Assembly (NCBI GenBank): GCA_950097015.1 | Contig: CATNEN010000003.1 | Span: 2,185,501 to 2,249,500, forward strand | Source: Macrostomum hystrix | Lineage: Eukaryota; Platyhelminthes; Macrostomidae | Length of the DNA stretch: 64,000 bases | Direction: 5' to 3' | Part shown: one piece after another, positions 22,668-33,610 of the stretch | Layout: every line of letters begins with the position of its first letter | Numbering within the stretch: the stretch's first letter is position 1 | Made by a program: the position numbers and the translations under genes | The notes under the pieces: model-generated | What the model was told of the DNA's origin: nothing | The model's database searches: none | Seen by the model: the letters and a program-made list of their open reading frames with translations, nothing else

Positions 22668-23312
22668 AGGGAGTTTTGCAAGCCACTGACCTGCCCTCGT
22701 GAAAGGTGGGAGCTTGGAGATGGCGATAGAGTCGAATGGCTATCTGCCTGGCTACTCGCGAGATGCCGCGGAGAGAGGGTGAGGAGGAAAGAGGAGACGA
22801 GGAGGTCCGATGGATGCAGGGAGTGGTCCTATCGGCCTCAGGCTGGCCAGTCCCACTCGTCCCATAGGCCACAGGCATGACTGCCGTGCCTACCCCAAGC
22901 AATGCTCGAAACCGGCGAAAAGTCTAACGGGGGCGTCGGATTGCCCGGAATCGGACAAGACAGGGCCTGGGTAGCCTACTGTCGTCAGTAGTGCGGTACG
23001 CCACTGACTCCTAGCTTTGGTAGCGGTGGTCGAACTGGTCTAGGCTCTTGCCACAGAACTGCGGAAAGGCTATCGGCAAAGCGGATAGATGATCTAGGGT
23101 AGCGCCACCACCCAATGCGCCTACGTTGCCACCGCAGGCATTTGGGAACTTGGGTCCCCGGAGTACACAGCTCCTAGTTTATCACGCAGATCTTGACAAG
23201 CCGAAAATAGGGCATTCTGCAACTTCCGTTTTATACTGGGGTGAAAGCCCCAGAATGGATCGAGACACGCCTCAAAGGGGATTCCTGAATTCGCGCTACA
23301 GGGGTCTAGAAA
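22668..23312 (-). repeat. Interspersed repeat R, partial inverted copy
   Basis: The reverse complement matches 14085-14705 of copy 1, including GGGACGAGTGGGACTGGCCA and the word TCTAGACCCCTGTAGCGCG. Only the 3' half of R is present. Confidence 0.75.
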
Positions 23313-23344
23313 GGTGATTACGCAAGCTGCCAAGCTTGGCACAT

Positions 23345-23410
23345 GGCATAATATTATAATATAATATTATAATATAATATTATATAATTATAATATAATT
23401 ACAATATGCC
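23345..23410. repeat. TATAATA microsatellite
   Basis: About nine tandem TATAATA-type units. They form a palindromic AT-rich tract next to the R fragment. Confidence 0.85.
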
Positions 23411-23515
23411 ATTTATTATGCCATTATATAAATATAATAATATTTATATTGATTTAGTTTTATGCCTAATAAATAACTGTATTTATGAATAATTAACAGA
23501 ATTATTTTTTCCAGG

Positions 23516-24240
23516 GTGAATACAACCTTTTGTATTTACAATCTAAGTTATGTCAAAATGAACTGCCCAGCGACAAATTAGGCATAGAACAGAAAACCTA
23601 CTCCTAGATCTTAATGCCCAATCTGATGACAGTTTTGAATCTGGTTTAATTCAAGACCAGGAAGCCTTTGCTTTAGAACCAGAAAATGCTACTGAATTTG
23701 ATGGTGGAGACTTTGTTCTGCCAGTTGATAATGAAACATGTAGCTCATCAACAAGTTCTATTACATCTACTGGGACTTCCCTTGTAGGAAAGCTAAGAAA
23801 TTGGGCAATTGGCCACAATATTACACTAAGTGTTCTTACTAGTTTGCTCAAGATTCTAGTATTTTATTTTCCATTCTTGCCACTATCTGGGCGGACTCTT
23901 TTGAAAACTCCTCAAAGCATTGAGCTCATTCCCATGGGAGTTGGTAACTTTGCATACTTTGGATTGAATGACATTATAAAGACAATCAAGTCAGCTCAAA
24001 CTAATTCCAAGTTGCAGCAGATTCAGATAGGTATTGATGGCCTGCCAATTTTCAAGAGTACAAGAGCAGAATTTTAGCCAATTTTGGCTACTTTGGAAAA
24101 GTCTGAACCTTTTATTGTGGCACTATTTTATGGAACTGGCAAACCACCTGTTGATGAGTTCTTACATCAGTTAGTCTTTGATCTTCATCAAGTTGATGAT
24201 CTGGCTAATGTATCATTTATTTGTGACGCCCCTGCTCGCT
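23516..24240 (+). pseudogene. TNP2-like transposase fragment
   Basis: Plus-strand pieces encode LVGKLRNWAIGHNITLSVL, RTLLKTP, IGIDGLPIFKS, FIVALFYGTGKPPVDEFLHQL and FICDAPAR in the same order as the 9.2-11.4 kb transposase. In-frame stops (for example the TAG at about 24076) and loss of everything after ICDAPAR near 24240 show it is dead. It is a different subfamily from the first copy, since identity is limited to the conserved blocks. Confidence 0.7.
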
Positions 24241-25429
24241 GATTCGCTGATTACGCATGGCTGCCCTCTAATGAGCCAGGAGATGCTAAGAGTCGCCCCC
24301 CTTGTAGGTTTGCATTCGAAAGTAGGCCGGTGTGGCCTGGAGTGGTTCAAAGGAGGAACCTCTACCTGGTTTCTATTGTTGTTTGCCCTGATGTTTTTGT
24401 TATCCAGTATGCGCCACGAGTAACTTTTGTTTTAACAGTGTCTTGTTCGTGGTTTCGTGTTTGTTTTGTAGCTTGATGTTTTTTCTTGTTGATTGTGAAA
24501 TAAATAAAAAGGACTTACGTGAGTTTTGATTATGTGCGGCTGACGGCCAGCCGGTGTTGACCGTCATCCTATAGCTGGAGGAGAATGATGTGCTGAAGTC
24601 TGCTGAGCAGCCTCCAGGCAATCTGTGGAGTCAGAGCTGCCCTTGGTCTGTGGGCTGGGGGGCTGGGGTGTAGGTAGTTTGTGGTTCCCTTGCACATTCA
24701 CCTCCGCTCGCCACCCCCCTCCTCTTTCTCTCTCTTGTTCCAGCTCTGTCTGCGCAGAGTCATATTGCACGCCATGGTGCAATCGCTTCGGTTCGGAAGA
24801 AGACTGGCAGAAGAACGCCCAAATGCTCCTACTATAAGTAGAGCACAGTCCGACGAAAACACCGAATGGTGTTAGCATTGTGGCAGCACATATTCTCTAC
24901 TTTGATGGCACTGTTAGGACTGTTTTGCTACATGCGTTTTCGTTTTCGTTTCCGTTTCGTTCAGAGACTAAATTCTTAAGTTAGAGACTGCACTTGAAGC
25001 TTTGACTCTGACTTTGCTTTGTGTGTAAGTCACAAAGACTAAGGTACGCTATTTGCTAAGGTGGAAATTATTCCATACTTAGAGGAGCCCCGTGTCCCAC
25101 AGGAAGGCCCAGTAATGAGGAAACTAGCCAATCTAGCATGACTACTAGGTTGTTGTACTGCAAGGAAGCACAGTGTTGAGGCCGGTATAAACTCCTCTCT
25201 GAATCTAGCTCCTGTCTTGGTTATTTTCACCAATTGTGTGTTCCACGCTACCACAGGTACAACATAATGAAATGCAATCGTGCATATTGTACTAATTGTA
25301 CATAAACTGCTCACTAGTAATCGAGTCTGGTCAGAAAAACATCCTCTCCTGTGTTTACGTCTTCCTTACATTAATTTTCTAATCTTAAAATTCAGAACAT
25401 CGCCAAAAGCCATACATGCTACTCAGAGT
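24241..25429. other. Non-coding stretch, possible old LTR material
   Basis: No gene is supported. A TGTGAAATAAATAAAAAGG stretch near 24495 contains AATAAA and is preceded by T-rich DNA, as in LTRs or 3' UTRs, but no matching repeat end was found in the window. Confidence 0.3.
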
Positions 25430-25690
25430 AAGCTGTGTGTCTATCCACCGAAAGTAATTGCAATCGGATTGCGCCAGAAATTGCATAAATTACAATTCAA
25501 TTGGTCTAAATTGCAAAACTCACAATCCGCGTGTGCAAAATTGCTAAAATTGCAATTTCGATTGTAATCAGCTTATCTAAAATTGCAATTGACGTGCACG
25601 CAATTGGCAATTATTGTACAATTTCGGCAAGTAGATTGCAATTTTCGACAATTTCTTGTAATTTCGATCGACTAGGGAGGGCTGGCTCCC
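25430..25690. repeat. ATTGCAATT-type low-complexity block
   Basis: Some ten degenerate copies of the palindromic word AATTGCAATT, alternating with AAAATTGC. There is no fixed period. Confidence 0.6.
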
Positions 25691-25834
25691 AAAAATACAC
25701 TACGGAGATACGAAACACGCTTTAACATTGAATAACTCGCAGACGCTTTAATGAATCAGTCAGAAATTTTACACATCTAAGCAACTCGATTGCATCAGAG
25801 GTTTCGTAAATTCTCATTGCGATTGATGCAGTAG

Positions 25835-26855
25835 ACGTGTCCCACTGGGAACGGTTATGTCGTTACGACGTCGTTTCGACATTGCACGTCGCATAGAAAA
25901 AGTTAAAAAAAAATTTTTCTTAAAATCACGATGCACTGAGCCGCAAAAATTTTTTTTGCATTGAAGGCAAACGCAGACCCTAAAATAAAATTCTTTGCTA
26001 CGTCGTATTTATGCTGCACTAAATACTTTCGTTGCGACCTGAATGCCTCTGCGTGGTCAGATCTTCTCAACTCGTGACGAAGTCATCAATGCCACCAATC
26101 AGTCGCTTAGTCAGCTGAAGGCTGACTTCTGGGAGGCTGGCTTCGACGCGCTAATTGAGCGCTATAAGAAGTGCATCTCCATCGATGGCGAGTACGTAGA
26201 GCGCGCATGCTGTCAGCCTCGCGACACAGCCCACTGGGAAGGGTGTTGTCGAAGCGACGTCGATTCGACGACACCATGGCGAATTCATGTTTACCAAACA
26301 TTTTTTTACTTTGTAGTTTAATCAACTGTAGCCGCATTGGAAATAGAAAAAATTATACCCCAGGACTAAATACTGCATATTTCACTATGTCGAATTTATA
26401 GAGATTCAACGATTAAATTCAACGTCGTATTTGTTATGTCGATTCCACGTGGAATCAACTTGATTGAGCTAAGGAAATTAATATTTTCTCTTTTCATCGG
26501 AGCAGGTATCTTCTAGCAAATGTAAGTGCATTGACTAAGACAGTACCCAACTAAAATGAATAATAAAAAAATCATCATAACGGTTTTTTAGAGAACATGC
26601 GAGGTAAATTCGACGTCACATTTTCCATAGTGATTCGACGTCGATATCACGACGAAATGGGTCATTTATTGACAGTCGGTTTGTCGGATTCAATGGAATA
26701 GTGAATTACTTTTGTGCCGTTTGCGGCATTATTAAATCGTTAAAAGCAAAATCTCAACAATATTAACATGAAAAACTTGAATCTTACCTTCAAAATTCCA
26801 AGGTTTTTTGCATTGAAGGCAAACGCAGACACTAAAATAAAATTCTTTGCGCCTG
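25835..26855. repeat. Decayed DNA-transposon region with internal repeats
   Basis: Two copies of a CCCACTGGGAA...CGACGTCG.TTCGAC block (25839 and 26230) and two copies of a TTTTTGCATTGAAGGCAAAC-type block of about 50 bp (25953-26005 and 26803-26853) surround the mariner fragment. The arrangement looks like remnants of nested elements. Ends are not defined. Confidence 0.5.
26043..26210 (+). pseudogene. mariner-like transposase, C-terminal fragment
   Basis: About 55 residues read LPLRGQIFSTRDEVINATNQ, then a segment ending in ERYKKCISIDGEYVE. The end matches the last conserved block of mariner transposases (R..KCI...GDYVE). The catalytic D,D34D core is missing, and the sequence after YVE is unrelated, so this is only a relic. 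Confidence 0.65.
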
Positions 26856-27154
26856 GAAATATGCCGGCCTAATCAATTAAAATTTCAGAAACGTGTTAAC
26901 CTACATACTTTGAATTTGAGGCATTAAAAATAATATTTGACAGAAACATATATTGTACCGCTGTTCCTTGTTCATTCTGCTTCATTTATAGATTTTGTAT
27001 GTTAGTACTCAAAGCAATTTCGCAGTTTGTATTTGTTTTAGAACATGTTCTTTCGCAAAAATATGTTCATCATCGTATCGTTAGTATTTTTGGAAAAAAA
27101 CGGTCATTATTTTTCATTCACAGGTATTCAATACAATATATAGATAATATATAG

Positions 27155-28545
27155 TCTTTTCGCGAAAAAAATGCACTCATGACTCTTGGCAATTTGCAGA
27201 AATACTAAATAGGTCTATGGTTAAAAATGTACAAGATACTTAGTCTAATAATATGCATGTATTTTCGCGAAAATACCTTAAGATATAGCCACGCATATAA
27301 CCTACTTTAATAACTTTTGCAAAAATACCGCCAACTACCTTTGTTTAATAGCATAGCAGTATTTTCGCGAAAATACCTTAAGATATAGCCACGCATATAA
27401 CCTAATTTAATAACTTATGCAAAAATACCGCCAACTACCTTTGTTTAATAGCATAGCAGTATTTTCGCGAAAATACCTTAAGATGTAGCCATGCACACTA
27501 CTTTAATAACTTTTGCAAAAATACCGCAAACTACCTTTACTACCTGCGTTTAATAGCATAGCAGTATTTTCGCGAAAATACCATAATATGTAGCCATGCA
27601 CACTACCTACTTTAATAACTTTTGCAAAAATACCGCCAACTACCTTTGTTTAATAGCATAGCAGTATTTTCGCGAAAATACCTTAAGATATAGCCACGCA
27701 TATAACCTAATTTAATAACTTATGCAAAAATACCGCCAACTACCTTTGTTTAATAGCATAGCAGTATTTTCGCGAAAATACCTTAAGATATAGCCACGCA
27801 CACAACTTCAAGATCTTTTGCAAAAATACCGCCAACTACCTTTGTTTAATAGCATAGCAGTATTTTCGCGAAAATACCATAATATGTAGCCATGCACACT
27901 ACCTACTTTAATAACTTTTGCAAAAATACCGCCAACTACCTGTGTTTAATAGCATAGCAGTATTTTCGCGAAAATACCATAAGATATAGCCACACATATA
28001 ACCTACTTTAAGAACTTTTGCAAAAATACCGCCAACTACCTTTGTTTAATAGCATAGCAGTATTTTCGCGAAAATACCATAATATGTAGCCATGCACACT
28101 ACCTACTTTAATAACTTTTGCAAAAATACCGCCAATTACCTGTGTTTAATAGCATAGCAGTATTTTCGCGAAAATACCTTAAGATATAGCCACACATATA
28201 ACCTACTTTAAGATCTTTTGCAAAAATACCGCCAACTACCTTTGTTTAATAGCATAGCAGTATTTTCGCGAAAATACCATAATATGTAGCCATGCACACT
28301 ACCTACTTTAATAACTTTTGCAAAAATACCGCCAACTACCTGTGTTTAATAGCATAGCAGTATTTTCGCGAAAATACCTTAAGATATAGCCACGCACACA
28401 ACTTCAAGATCTTTTGCAAAAATACCGCCAACTACCTTTGTTTAATAGCATAGCAGTATTTTCGCGAAAATACCTTAACATATACTCTAACTTTTGCAAA
28501 AATACCGCTATTTACTTTCGGATAAAAGTCGTTATTTTATTTTCG
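27155..28545. repeat. Palindromic iteron-like tandem array (~100 bp x 13)
   Basis: Each unit of about 100 bp holds the perfect 18-bp palindrome GTATTTTCGCGAAAATAC and, about 60 bp on, the related word TTTTGCAAAAATACCGCC. Palindromes occur at about 27258, 27359, 27459, 27562, 27663, 27763, 27859, 27959, 28059, 28159, 28259, 28359 and 28457. Spacer sequences alternate between two or three subtypes, so units were duplicated in blocks. The array ends about 0.35 kb from the 3' end of the SF3-helicase gene, and the same TTTTCGCGAAAA word recurs beyond the other end of that gene. It resembles initiator-binding iterons. The core also resembles E2F-type sites (TTTCGCG). Confidence 0.9.
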
Positions 28546-28716
28546 CGATAACACCTATAAATGAATTTTATTATTTAATACTTTGACACTTTGCATATAC
28601 CTTCGTTTGAATGCGTAATACTATATATAGTAATAAGAAATATGATTTTTTTGCAACAGAAGTAGCAATTACCTACTTCACAACAATAAAAGCTCAAAAC
28701 TGAGCATATAAATTGA

Positions 28717-28722
28717 TTTTAT
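28717..28722 (-). promoter_or_regulatory. AATAAA poly(A) signal of the helicase gene
   Basis: AATAAA on the minus strand, about 180 nt after the stop codon at 28900. No better candidate lies closer. Confidence 0.55.
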
Positions 28723-28899
28723 TTTTGTTTGACTAATTATAAAATTGCATACAAAAACAGTATGAAACAGTAAAAAATATAAAAAAACAGCTGAAAGACT
28801 GACTGACTAAATGACCGAGTAAAAATATAGTCGATAAAATAGCAGCATGCAGGCAGTTTGGTGTAAAAAAAAAACCTGCTAGCAGCACCTGCTTGTCGC

Positions 28900-31263
28900 T
28901 CATACTCGCCGGTCCGGGTGATCGCCAAACACATTGCATATTGGGTGGCATTGTCCATCGCATTGGTAGTCGGGCTTGAGAGAATGACCAACGAAGATGG
29001 GAACTACAGGACGCTTGTGCCCATCAGGTGTCGGTTCTAATCGGCGCTGAAAGTCCTCCGAATACGCACTGACCGGAGCATGCCCAGCAAGCACTAATAG
29101 TCGATCGAGCCAAGAGACGTGTCGAATAGCCTTGTATTTGGCATTGACTTCAAAAGTGTCTCCATTGATCAATCGAAGTAGTGTGCACATGACTTCAGAT
29201 GAGTCATCAAACAGATTCGGGCGTAGCTCGTCAATAAACATGGCAGTGTGTATATCCTCGCAGAGCTTGTCAAACAGAAACGTGTTAGACCGCTTCTGCA
29301 CCTGGACAGTCAGCACCTTCGTAGAACCGAGATGGCTTTGCACAGAGTGTGTCTTCCCAACGCCAGACGGGCCGTATAGATAGACGACACCAGTTGGCGA
29401 TTGTAACGATCTGCACACAGCCTTTACTGTTGGGCACACGTTGGTGGCGGCGATCAACCGGGGAACATGAGCGACGGCGGCATCAGGAAATTGGACAGCA
29501 TCAGCAGCAGCAGGGACCTGTTGGATGGTAGGTAGTTTTGCATATAATTAATTAATTGTCGAATATAAATTATTTTTTTGATTCAAAGGAACAGCAAAAA
29601 TTCAAGTAATCTTATGGCTTATAATATTTTGCATACCTCCAGCTCAATAGGCCTGGTCGTCCTCAAGTAGTCGGCTGTTGCAGCACCATCAGCAGCAGCG
29701 GCGGCGGCATCGGCAGTAGGGCGACAGTTTTGGCAACCAGCTAGCACCTCTGTTGCTATCACGCGTTTCATCTGGGTCACCTTAAAGTAATCACCGAGCT
29801 CTTGTCGGACGCGAAAGTGTTCAAACATGAAGCCTCTATTTAGCGAAGGCTCAGTTTTCGACGCCTCATGAGCAGCAACCCAGCAAAAGGCCTTGGCCAG
29901 CAAGCTGCACTCTTGAATAGAAACGCGGTATAGAACGGGATCCTCGTCCATACTGGTAGCTAGCTTAATTGCACTTGATGCACTGCGTACACCAGACACT
30001 GTCATTCTACACATTGTAGGATGCAGGTAGGCCGAAGCTTCCGCAGATTCCATCAAAAGGGCATGCAGTCCGCAGTAAACAGTGTAACCATCTTCTGGTT
30101 GGCGCAGGTTCAGGAACATCAGCAAACCATTGGGATGATTCGGAGCTCCTAAACATTCACGGATTGACATGTTGTATTTCTGCTGACGACGCGCTCGGAT
30201 TTCTTCGCTGGTCAGCATGTCAACCTGAATACATGATGTTGCGCCGATGGCAAACTGTGCACATGGAGCTCTCAATTCAATTTCTAGAAACGACTTGAAT
30301 TTTTCCACATCGCTCGAGATGAATGCAATCTCTATAAGATGTAGCGTCCTTCTAGTCATAAGAACCGACCTGCCCTCTGCTGTTAAAGAGGCGTAGTCGG
30401 TAATTGGAGCTCGAGGACATAGCCGTAGAAGTGGTGATGTCGAACGACACAACGCATATTCATCGGCTATCGGAGCAAATGCCACGCCATCGTCTTGCTG
30501 CTGCTGCCGTTCACGCCCTTGTATCTGCTGCCGCATCTGCTGCCGCCACTGCTGCTGCTGCGGCTGTTGCTGTGGTTGTTGCTCTCGCCGTTGATGCTGC
30601 TGCTGCTGCTGCTGCTGCGATTGCTGCAGTCGTCCCGACTGTTGCGCTGTTGGTTGAGAAGCGTCGACATACACTGGAGAGAATACAGCGCGAACTGGTT
30701 CATCAGTATCGGATGTTGTCCTATTCTCGATGACAGACATTGCCGGTGTAGAGCGAGGCGCATAATCTGGCGAAGTCGGACAGGCACCAAGTGCGGCACT
30801 AGTTTTAGGAATAGTCGACTCGCCATTTGCGCGCAATAATTCTGCCACCTCCGTTTTGTATCTATCATCGACTAGCTGCGATGATGAGGCTGAACTATTA
30901 GAGGCCGTCAAAACGGGGGCAGTATTTGACTCTACATTGTCGGTATTGCTGATGAACTCGTCCATAATCTCCAGCTGTACGTCGTCTGCTAGCAAGTCGT
31001 CCGCTGATTCATCTTCAGATGATAGCACTTTAGGCGTGGACTCTATGCGATCAGCATGGTCGCCGGCGCCACAAATTGGTTGGGCAGCAATAACCAGAGG
31101 CTGTCGCATGGCTACTAGAGATCCAACGCCAGTGTCTTCAGCATCAGACGACGATGAATTGCTAGACGAAGCATCCAAATCGACAACTGTACGCGTCCGC
31201 TTGCGTAGAGTCGATCGGGCATATCGACGCTTCCGAATTGCACTCGATGGGACAGTCTGCTTC

Positions 31264-31300
<37 letters not shown>

Positions 31301-31574
31301 TCGACTGCTGCTGCTGCTGCTGTTGCTGCTGTATTACTGCAAGGCGGGGAACAGTGAAGGCAGCCGATGCCCGACCAGCCGTTCCTGCCATTGCTGTAAA
31401 TGATGCCGATGATGCTTGCACACTCGGTCTAGATGCTGCGCCAGTAGGACGATCGGTTGACTGCTGAGATCTAAAGTAGTCCACGATCATAGTCTGGCGT
31501 AGACCATTAGCATCCGGTGTAGCAATGCTGGCATCCACACGAGCCTTCTTTCCACGGCCACGAAATGCTGACAT
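28900..31574 (-). CDS. PIP-box / polyQ protein with C-terminal CRESS-Rep-like SF3 helicase
   Basis: Two exons, 31574-29637 and 29517-28900, are joined by a 119-nt intron (donor GAG|GTATGC, acceptor CCAACAG|GTC, phase 0) and give 851 aa. The ATG at 31574 is the first in frame. Residues 27-34 read QTMIVDYF, an exact PCNA-interacting (PIP) box. A polyQ tract lies at about 82-105, a basic NLS-like KRRYARSTLRKRTR at 116-129, acidic Ser/Asp-rich linkers at 135-215, and a second Q-rich block at about 320-362. An unrecognised conserved-looking domain spans about 380-630. The helicase is in exon 2: Walker A GPSGVGKT (695-702), Walker B MFIDE (about 739-743), a motif-C-like strand LLVLAGHAP (about 786-794) and RRL (804-806). 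This order fits SF3 helicases of CRESS-DNA Rep proteins. No HUH nickase (HxQ or YxxK) is visible. It probably acts in DNA replication of a mobile element; domestication is possible. Confidence 0.72.
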
Positions 31575-31724
31575 TTCAAAATTCAAGTCGAGGCGTAGGA
31601 ATTAACTCGTAATTACTCGGTCGGTCAGTCAGTCGGTCACAAAGTAGATGTTAAGCGCGCTCAGTCTTACATAGCTCAATTTTGCGACTGTACTCAACTG
31701 TAGTTCTAGGTTTGACTACAGACA

Positions 31725-32310
31725 AAACTTTTTTTCGCGAAAATTCACTCGTGTGTATTGCAATCCCCAATTCGCAAATACTAATAGATAAAATTTCTAT
31801 GGCTATTTCGCGAAAAAACCATTACAAGTATATAGACTAGCCATGTTAATTCAATTACTTTCGCAGTATACTTTACTACTTCAGGTGCAATCGGCACTAC
31901 TATAAGTAATATTGCAGTAGTAAGTCAACATTAATAATAATGGGGATCCACACAAAAAGTGTGGATTCCAATATAAAAAAAACTGATTCCTAGTAAAAAT
32001 ATATTTTCATTTCTAGTATAATGTTGCCCATTTTTTTTAAATAAAAAAATGCGTTGGGGTGAATGGGATTCGAACCCGAGCCACACTTGTACTAGCGACA
32101 ATGCATTAGACCTGCATGCCAGTTCACTAACAATTAAAGTGTGTGTTGTCTGGCTATTTATATTGCTTTTCTTTCGCATGTTGTATTCTTATGAACCTTT
32201 TGCAAAAATACTGCCCTTACTTTTGTTTTGGGAACATAGCAGTATTATCGCGAAAATTCATTAATCCATGAATATACATGTACTATAAACACACTTTTAG
32301 CGAAAATACC
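31725..32310. repeat. Second cluster of CGCGAAAA motifs, 5' of the helicase gene
   Basis: TTTTTTCGCGAAAATTCAC (31731), ATTTCGCGAAAAAACC (31803), TTTTGCAAAAATACTGCC (32198), TATTATCGCGAAAATTC (32242) and TTTTAGCGAAAATACC (32296) repeat the words of the 27-28.5 kb array without the regular 100-bp spacing. The stretch 31731-31810 also resembles 27155-27240 in the same orientation. The helicase gene is therefore bracketed by related motif clusters. Confidence 0.7.
32055..32131 (-). tRNA. tRNA-like sequence, decayed or SINE-derived
   Basis: On the minus strand CGGGTTCGAATCCCA is a good B-box/T-arm and TTAGTGAACTGG a weak A-box, at the usual distance within 77 nt. Only about four of seven acceptor pairs and three of five T-stem pairs form, so a functional tRNA is unlikely. 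It may be the head of a SINE. Confidence 0.3.
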
Positions 32311-32515
32311 ACCATCAAAAATCAACAGCACTTGAGTCTATTCACAGCCAAGTCAGTTCGCGAATCGACCTCCATCACATATAGCAGCCCTCTGACATCC
32401 ACAATTACATATCAAATAGAGTTTACGGACTTAGAGAATTTTATCATGTCAGTGATAAAATTTTCGACCGTCCCCAGAGCTTAGTTGGTGTAGCTGGTGG
32501 AGTAAATGCAGGTAT

Positions 32516-32680
32516 TATATATATACTCTAAAGAAAGGTGCGCGAGCTGTTTTTTCGCAACTTGACTTCGTCGTCGTCGTCGGCATATGGGGGCTAGTAT
32601 ATAGCCGGGCTGGCTAAACCCCGGGCGATTCGATTCTATTTTTAGCCTACGGCGCACCTTTCTTAAGAGTATATATATAC
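32516..32680. mobile_element. MITE copy 1 (~165 bp)
   Basis: Terminal inverted repeats TATATACTCTAAAGAAAGGT and ACCTTTCTTAAGAGTATATA, each continuing inward to GCGC. The same ends occur at 32739-32913, so this is a family. TATA-rich borders suggest a TA-type target. Confidence 0.8.
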
Positions 32681-32738
32681 AAGCTGACTCGTGTGTATTT
32701 AAATGGCAGCCTATTGAAGTCTATGGGGCACGCAAGCC

Positions 32739-32913
32739 AGTATATACTCTTAAGAAAGGTGCGCCTAAAGCTAAAAATAGAAACACCATGCATTTTCGGT
32801 CATCTATTATAGTAACTAGTCGTCATTCTAAGCCCGATCTAGATATAATCTCCGTCGATCATATTGCCTCCAGCGAAAGTGTACAGCGCGCACCTTTCTT
32901 TAGAGTATATACT
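32739..32913. mobile_element. MITE copy 2 (~175 bp)
   Basis: Same terminal inverted repeats as copy 1, AGTATATACTCTTAAGAAAG and CTTTCTTTAGAGTATATACT. The interiors of the two copies differ, so they share ends and not a recent duplication. Confidence 0.8.
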
Positions 32914-33037
32914 AGCTGGCTCGCTCTATCCCGCACCGATCTCACTACACTATTTAAGCCTTGGGACGGTCGAGAATTTACAGATTGTAAATTCTCTAAG
33001 TCCATAAACTCTTATAATTGGAGTGCTGCAGCTAGGG

Positions 33038-33130
33038 TGTGGTGTGGTGTGGTGTGTGGTGTGGTGTGTGGTGTGGTGTGTGGTGTGGTGTGGTGTGGTG
33101 TGTGGTGTGGTGTGTGGTGTGTGGTGTTGG
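33038..33130. repeat. GTGTGGTGTG simple repeat
   Basis: Tandem GTGTG and GTGTGGTGTG units. ORFs across it are low-complexity artefacts. Confidence 0.9.
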
Positions 33131-33610
33131 GTGGGTGGATGCAGAGTGCAGGTGCAGGTTGGGTAGGTGGTGCATGGTGTCTCACTCTCATATCCTCCCT
33201 TCACTCTGTCCTAGCTTCCTCCCCTATACCTTCGCTTTCCTGAACCCCTTCCTTTAATCTGATGATCCTCTCTTCACTCTCCCTCGCTTTCACTTTCCTC
33301 CTGTACTATCCTCCAAATATGTTTTCTCGAAAGTAAGACATCGATCAGTACAATGAATTAATAATTACAATGAATCAGTCGTACGAATTTGGGTGGGTGG
33401 ATGCAGAGTGCAGGTGGTTGGGTAGGTGGTGGTGTCTGACTCTGCATATCCTCCCTTCACTCTGTCCTAGCTTCCTCCCCTATACCTTCGCTTTCCTGAT
33501 CCCCTTCCTTTAATCTGATGATTCTGGATTCAGGATTCTGGATTCTGATTCAAAATCTGATGATCCTGATCCTCTCTTCACTCTCCCTCGCTTTCACTAT
33601 CCGCCAACTA
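33129..33610. repeat. Tandem duplication of a ~200-bp segment
   Basis: GGGTGGGTGGATGCAGAGTG followed by CTTCACTCTGTCCTAGCTTC occurs at 33129-33330 and again at 33391-33610 with small indels. Non-coding. Confidence 0.75.

Larger units (their letters stand above)
32418..33012. mobile_element. Inverted-repeat element with hairpin termini
   Basis: The left arm 32418-32483 (AGAGTTTACGGACTTAGAGA...) is the imperfect reverse complement of the right arm 32955-33012. Each arm contains its own hairpin: a GAATTTTATCA/TGATAAAATTTTC pair on the left (32436-32465) and GAGAATTTACA/TGTAAATTCTC on the right (32972-32996). The 595-bp element has two smaller MITEs inside it. No coding capacity; class unknown. 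Confidence 0.75.

Noticed and set aside
27155-28545. CRISPR-like array
   Set aside because: Regular spacing, but the spacers are themselves repeated, the repeat is a palindrome in AT-rich eukaryotic DNA, and there are no cas genes.
30404-31467. Plus-strand ORFs rich in Leu/Ala/Cys opposite the helicase gene
   Set aside because: They are the antisense of the polyQ and Ser-rich coding tracts; the minus-strand gene explains the region.
29619-31586. HUH endonuclease domain in the helicase protein (would make it a Replitron or Rep)
   Set aside because: No HxQ or HxH motif followed by YxxK could be found in residues 380-646.
32055-32131. Functional tRNA gene
   Set aside because: The acceptor and T stems have too many mismatches; only the B-box is good.
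33038-33257. Cys/Trp- or His/Thr-rich ORFs
   Set aside because: They are translations of the GTGTGGTGTG simple repeat.
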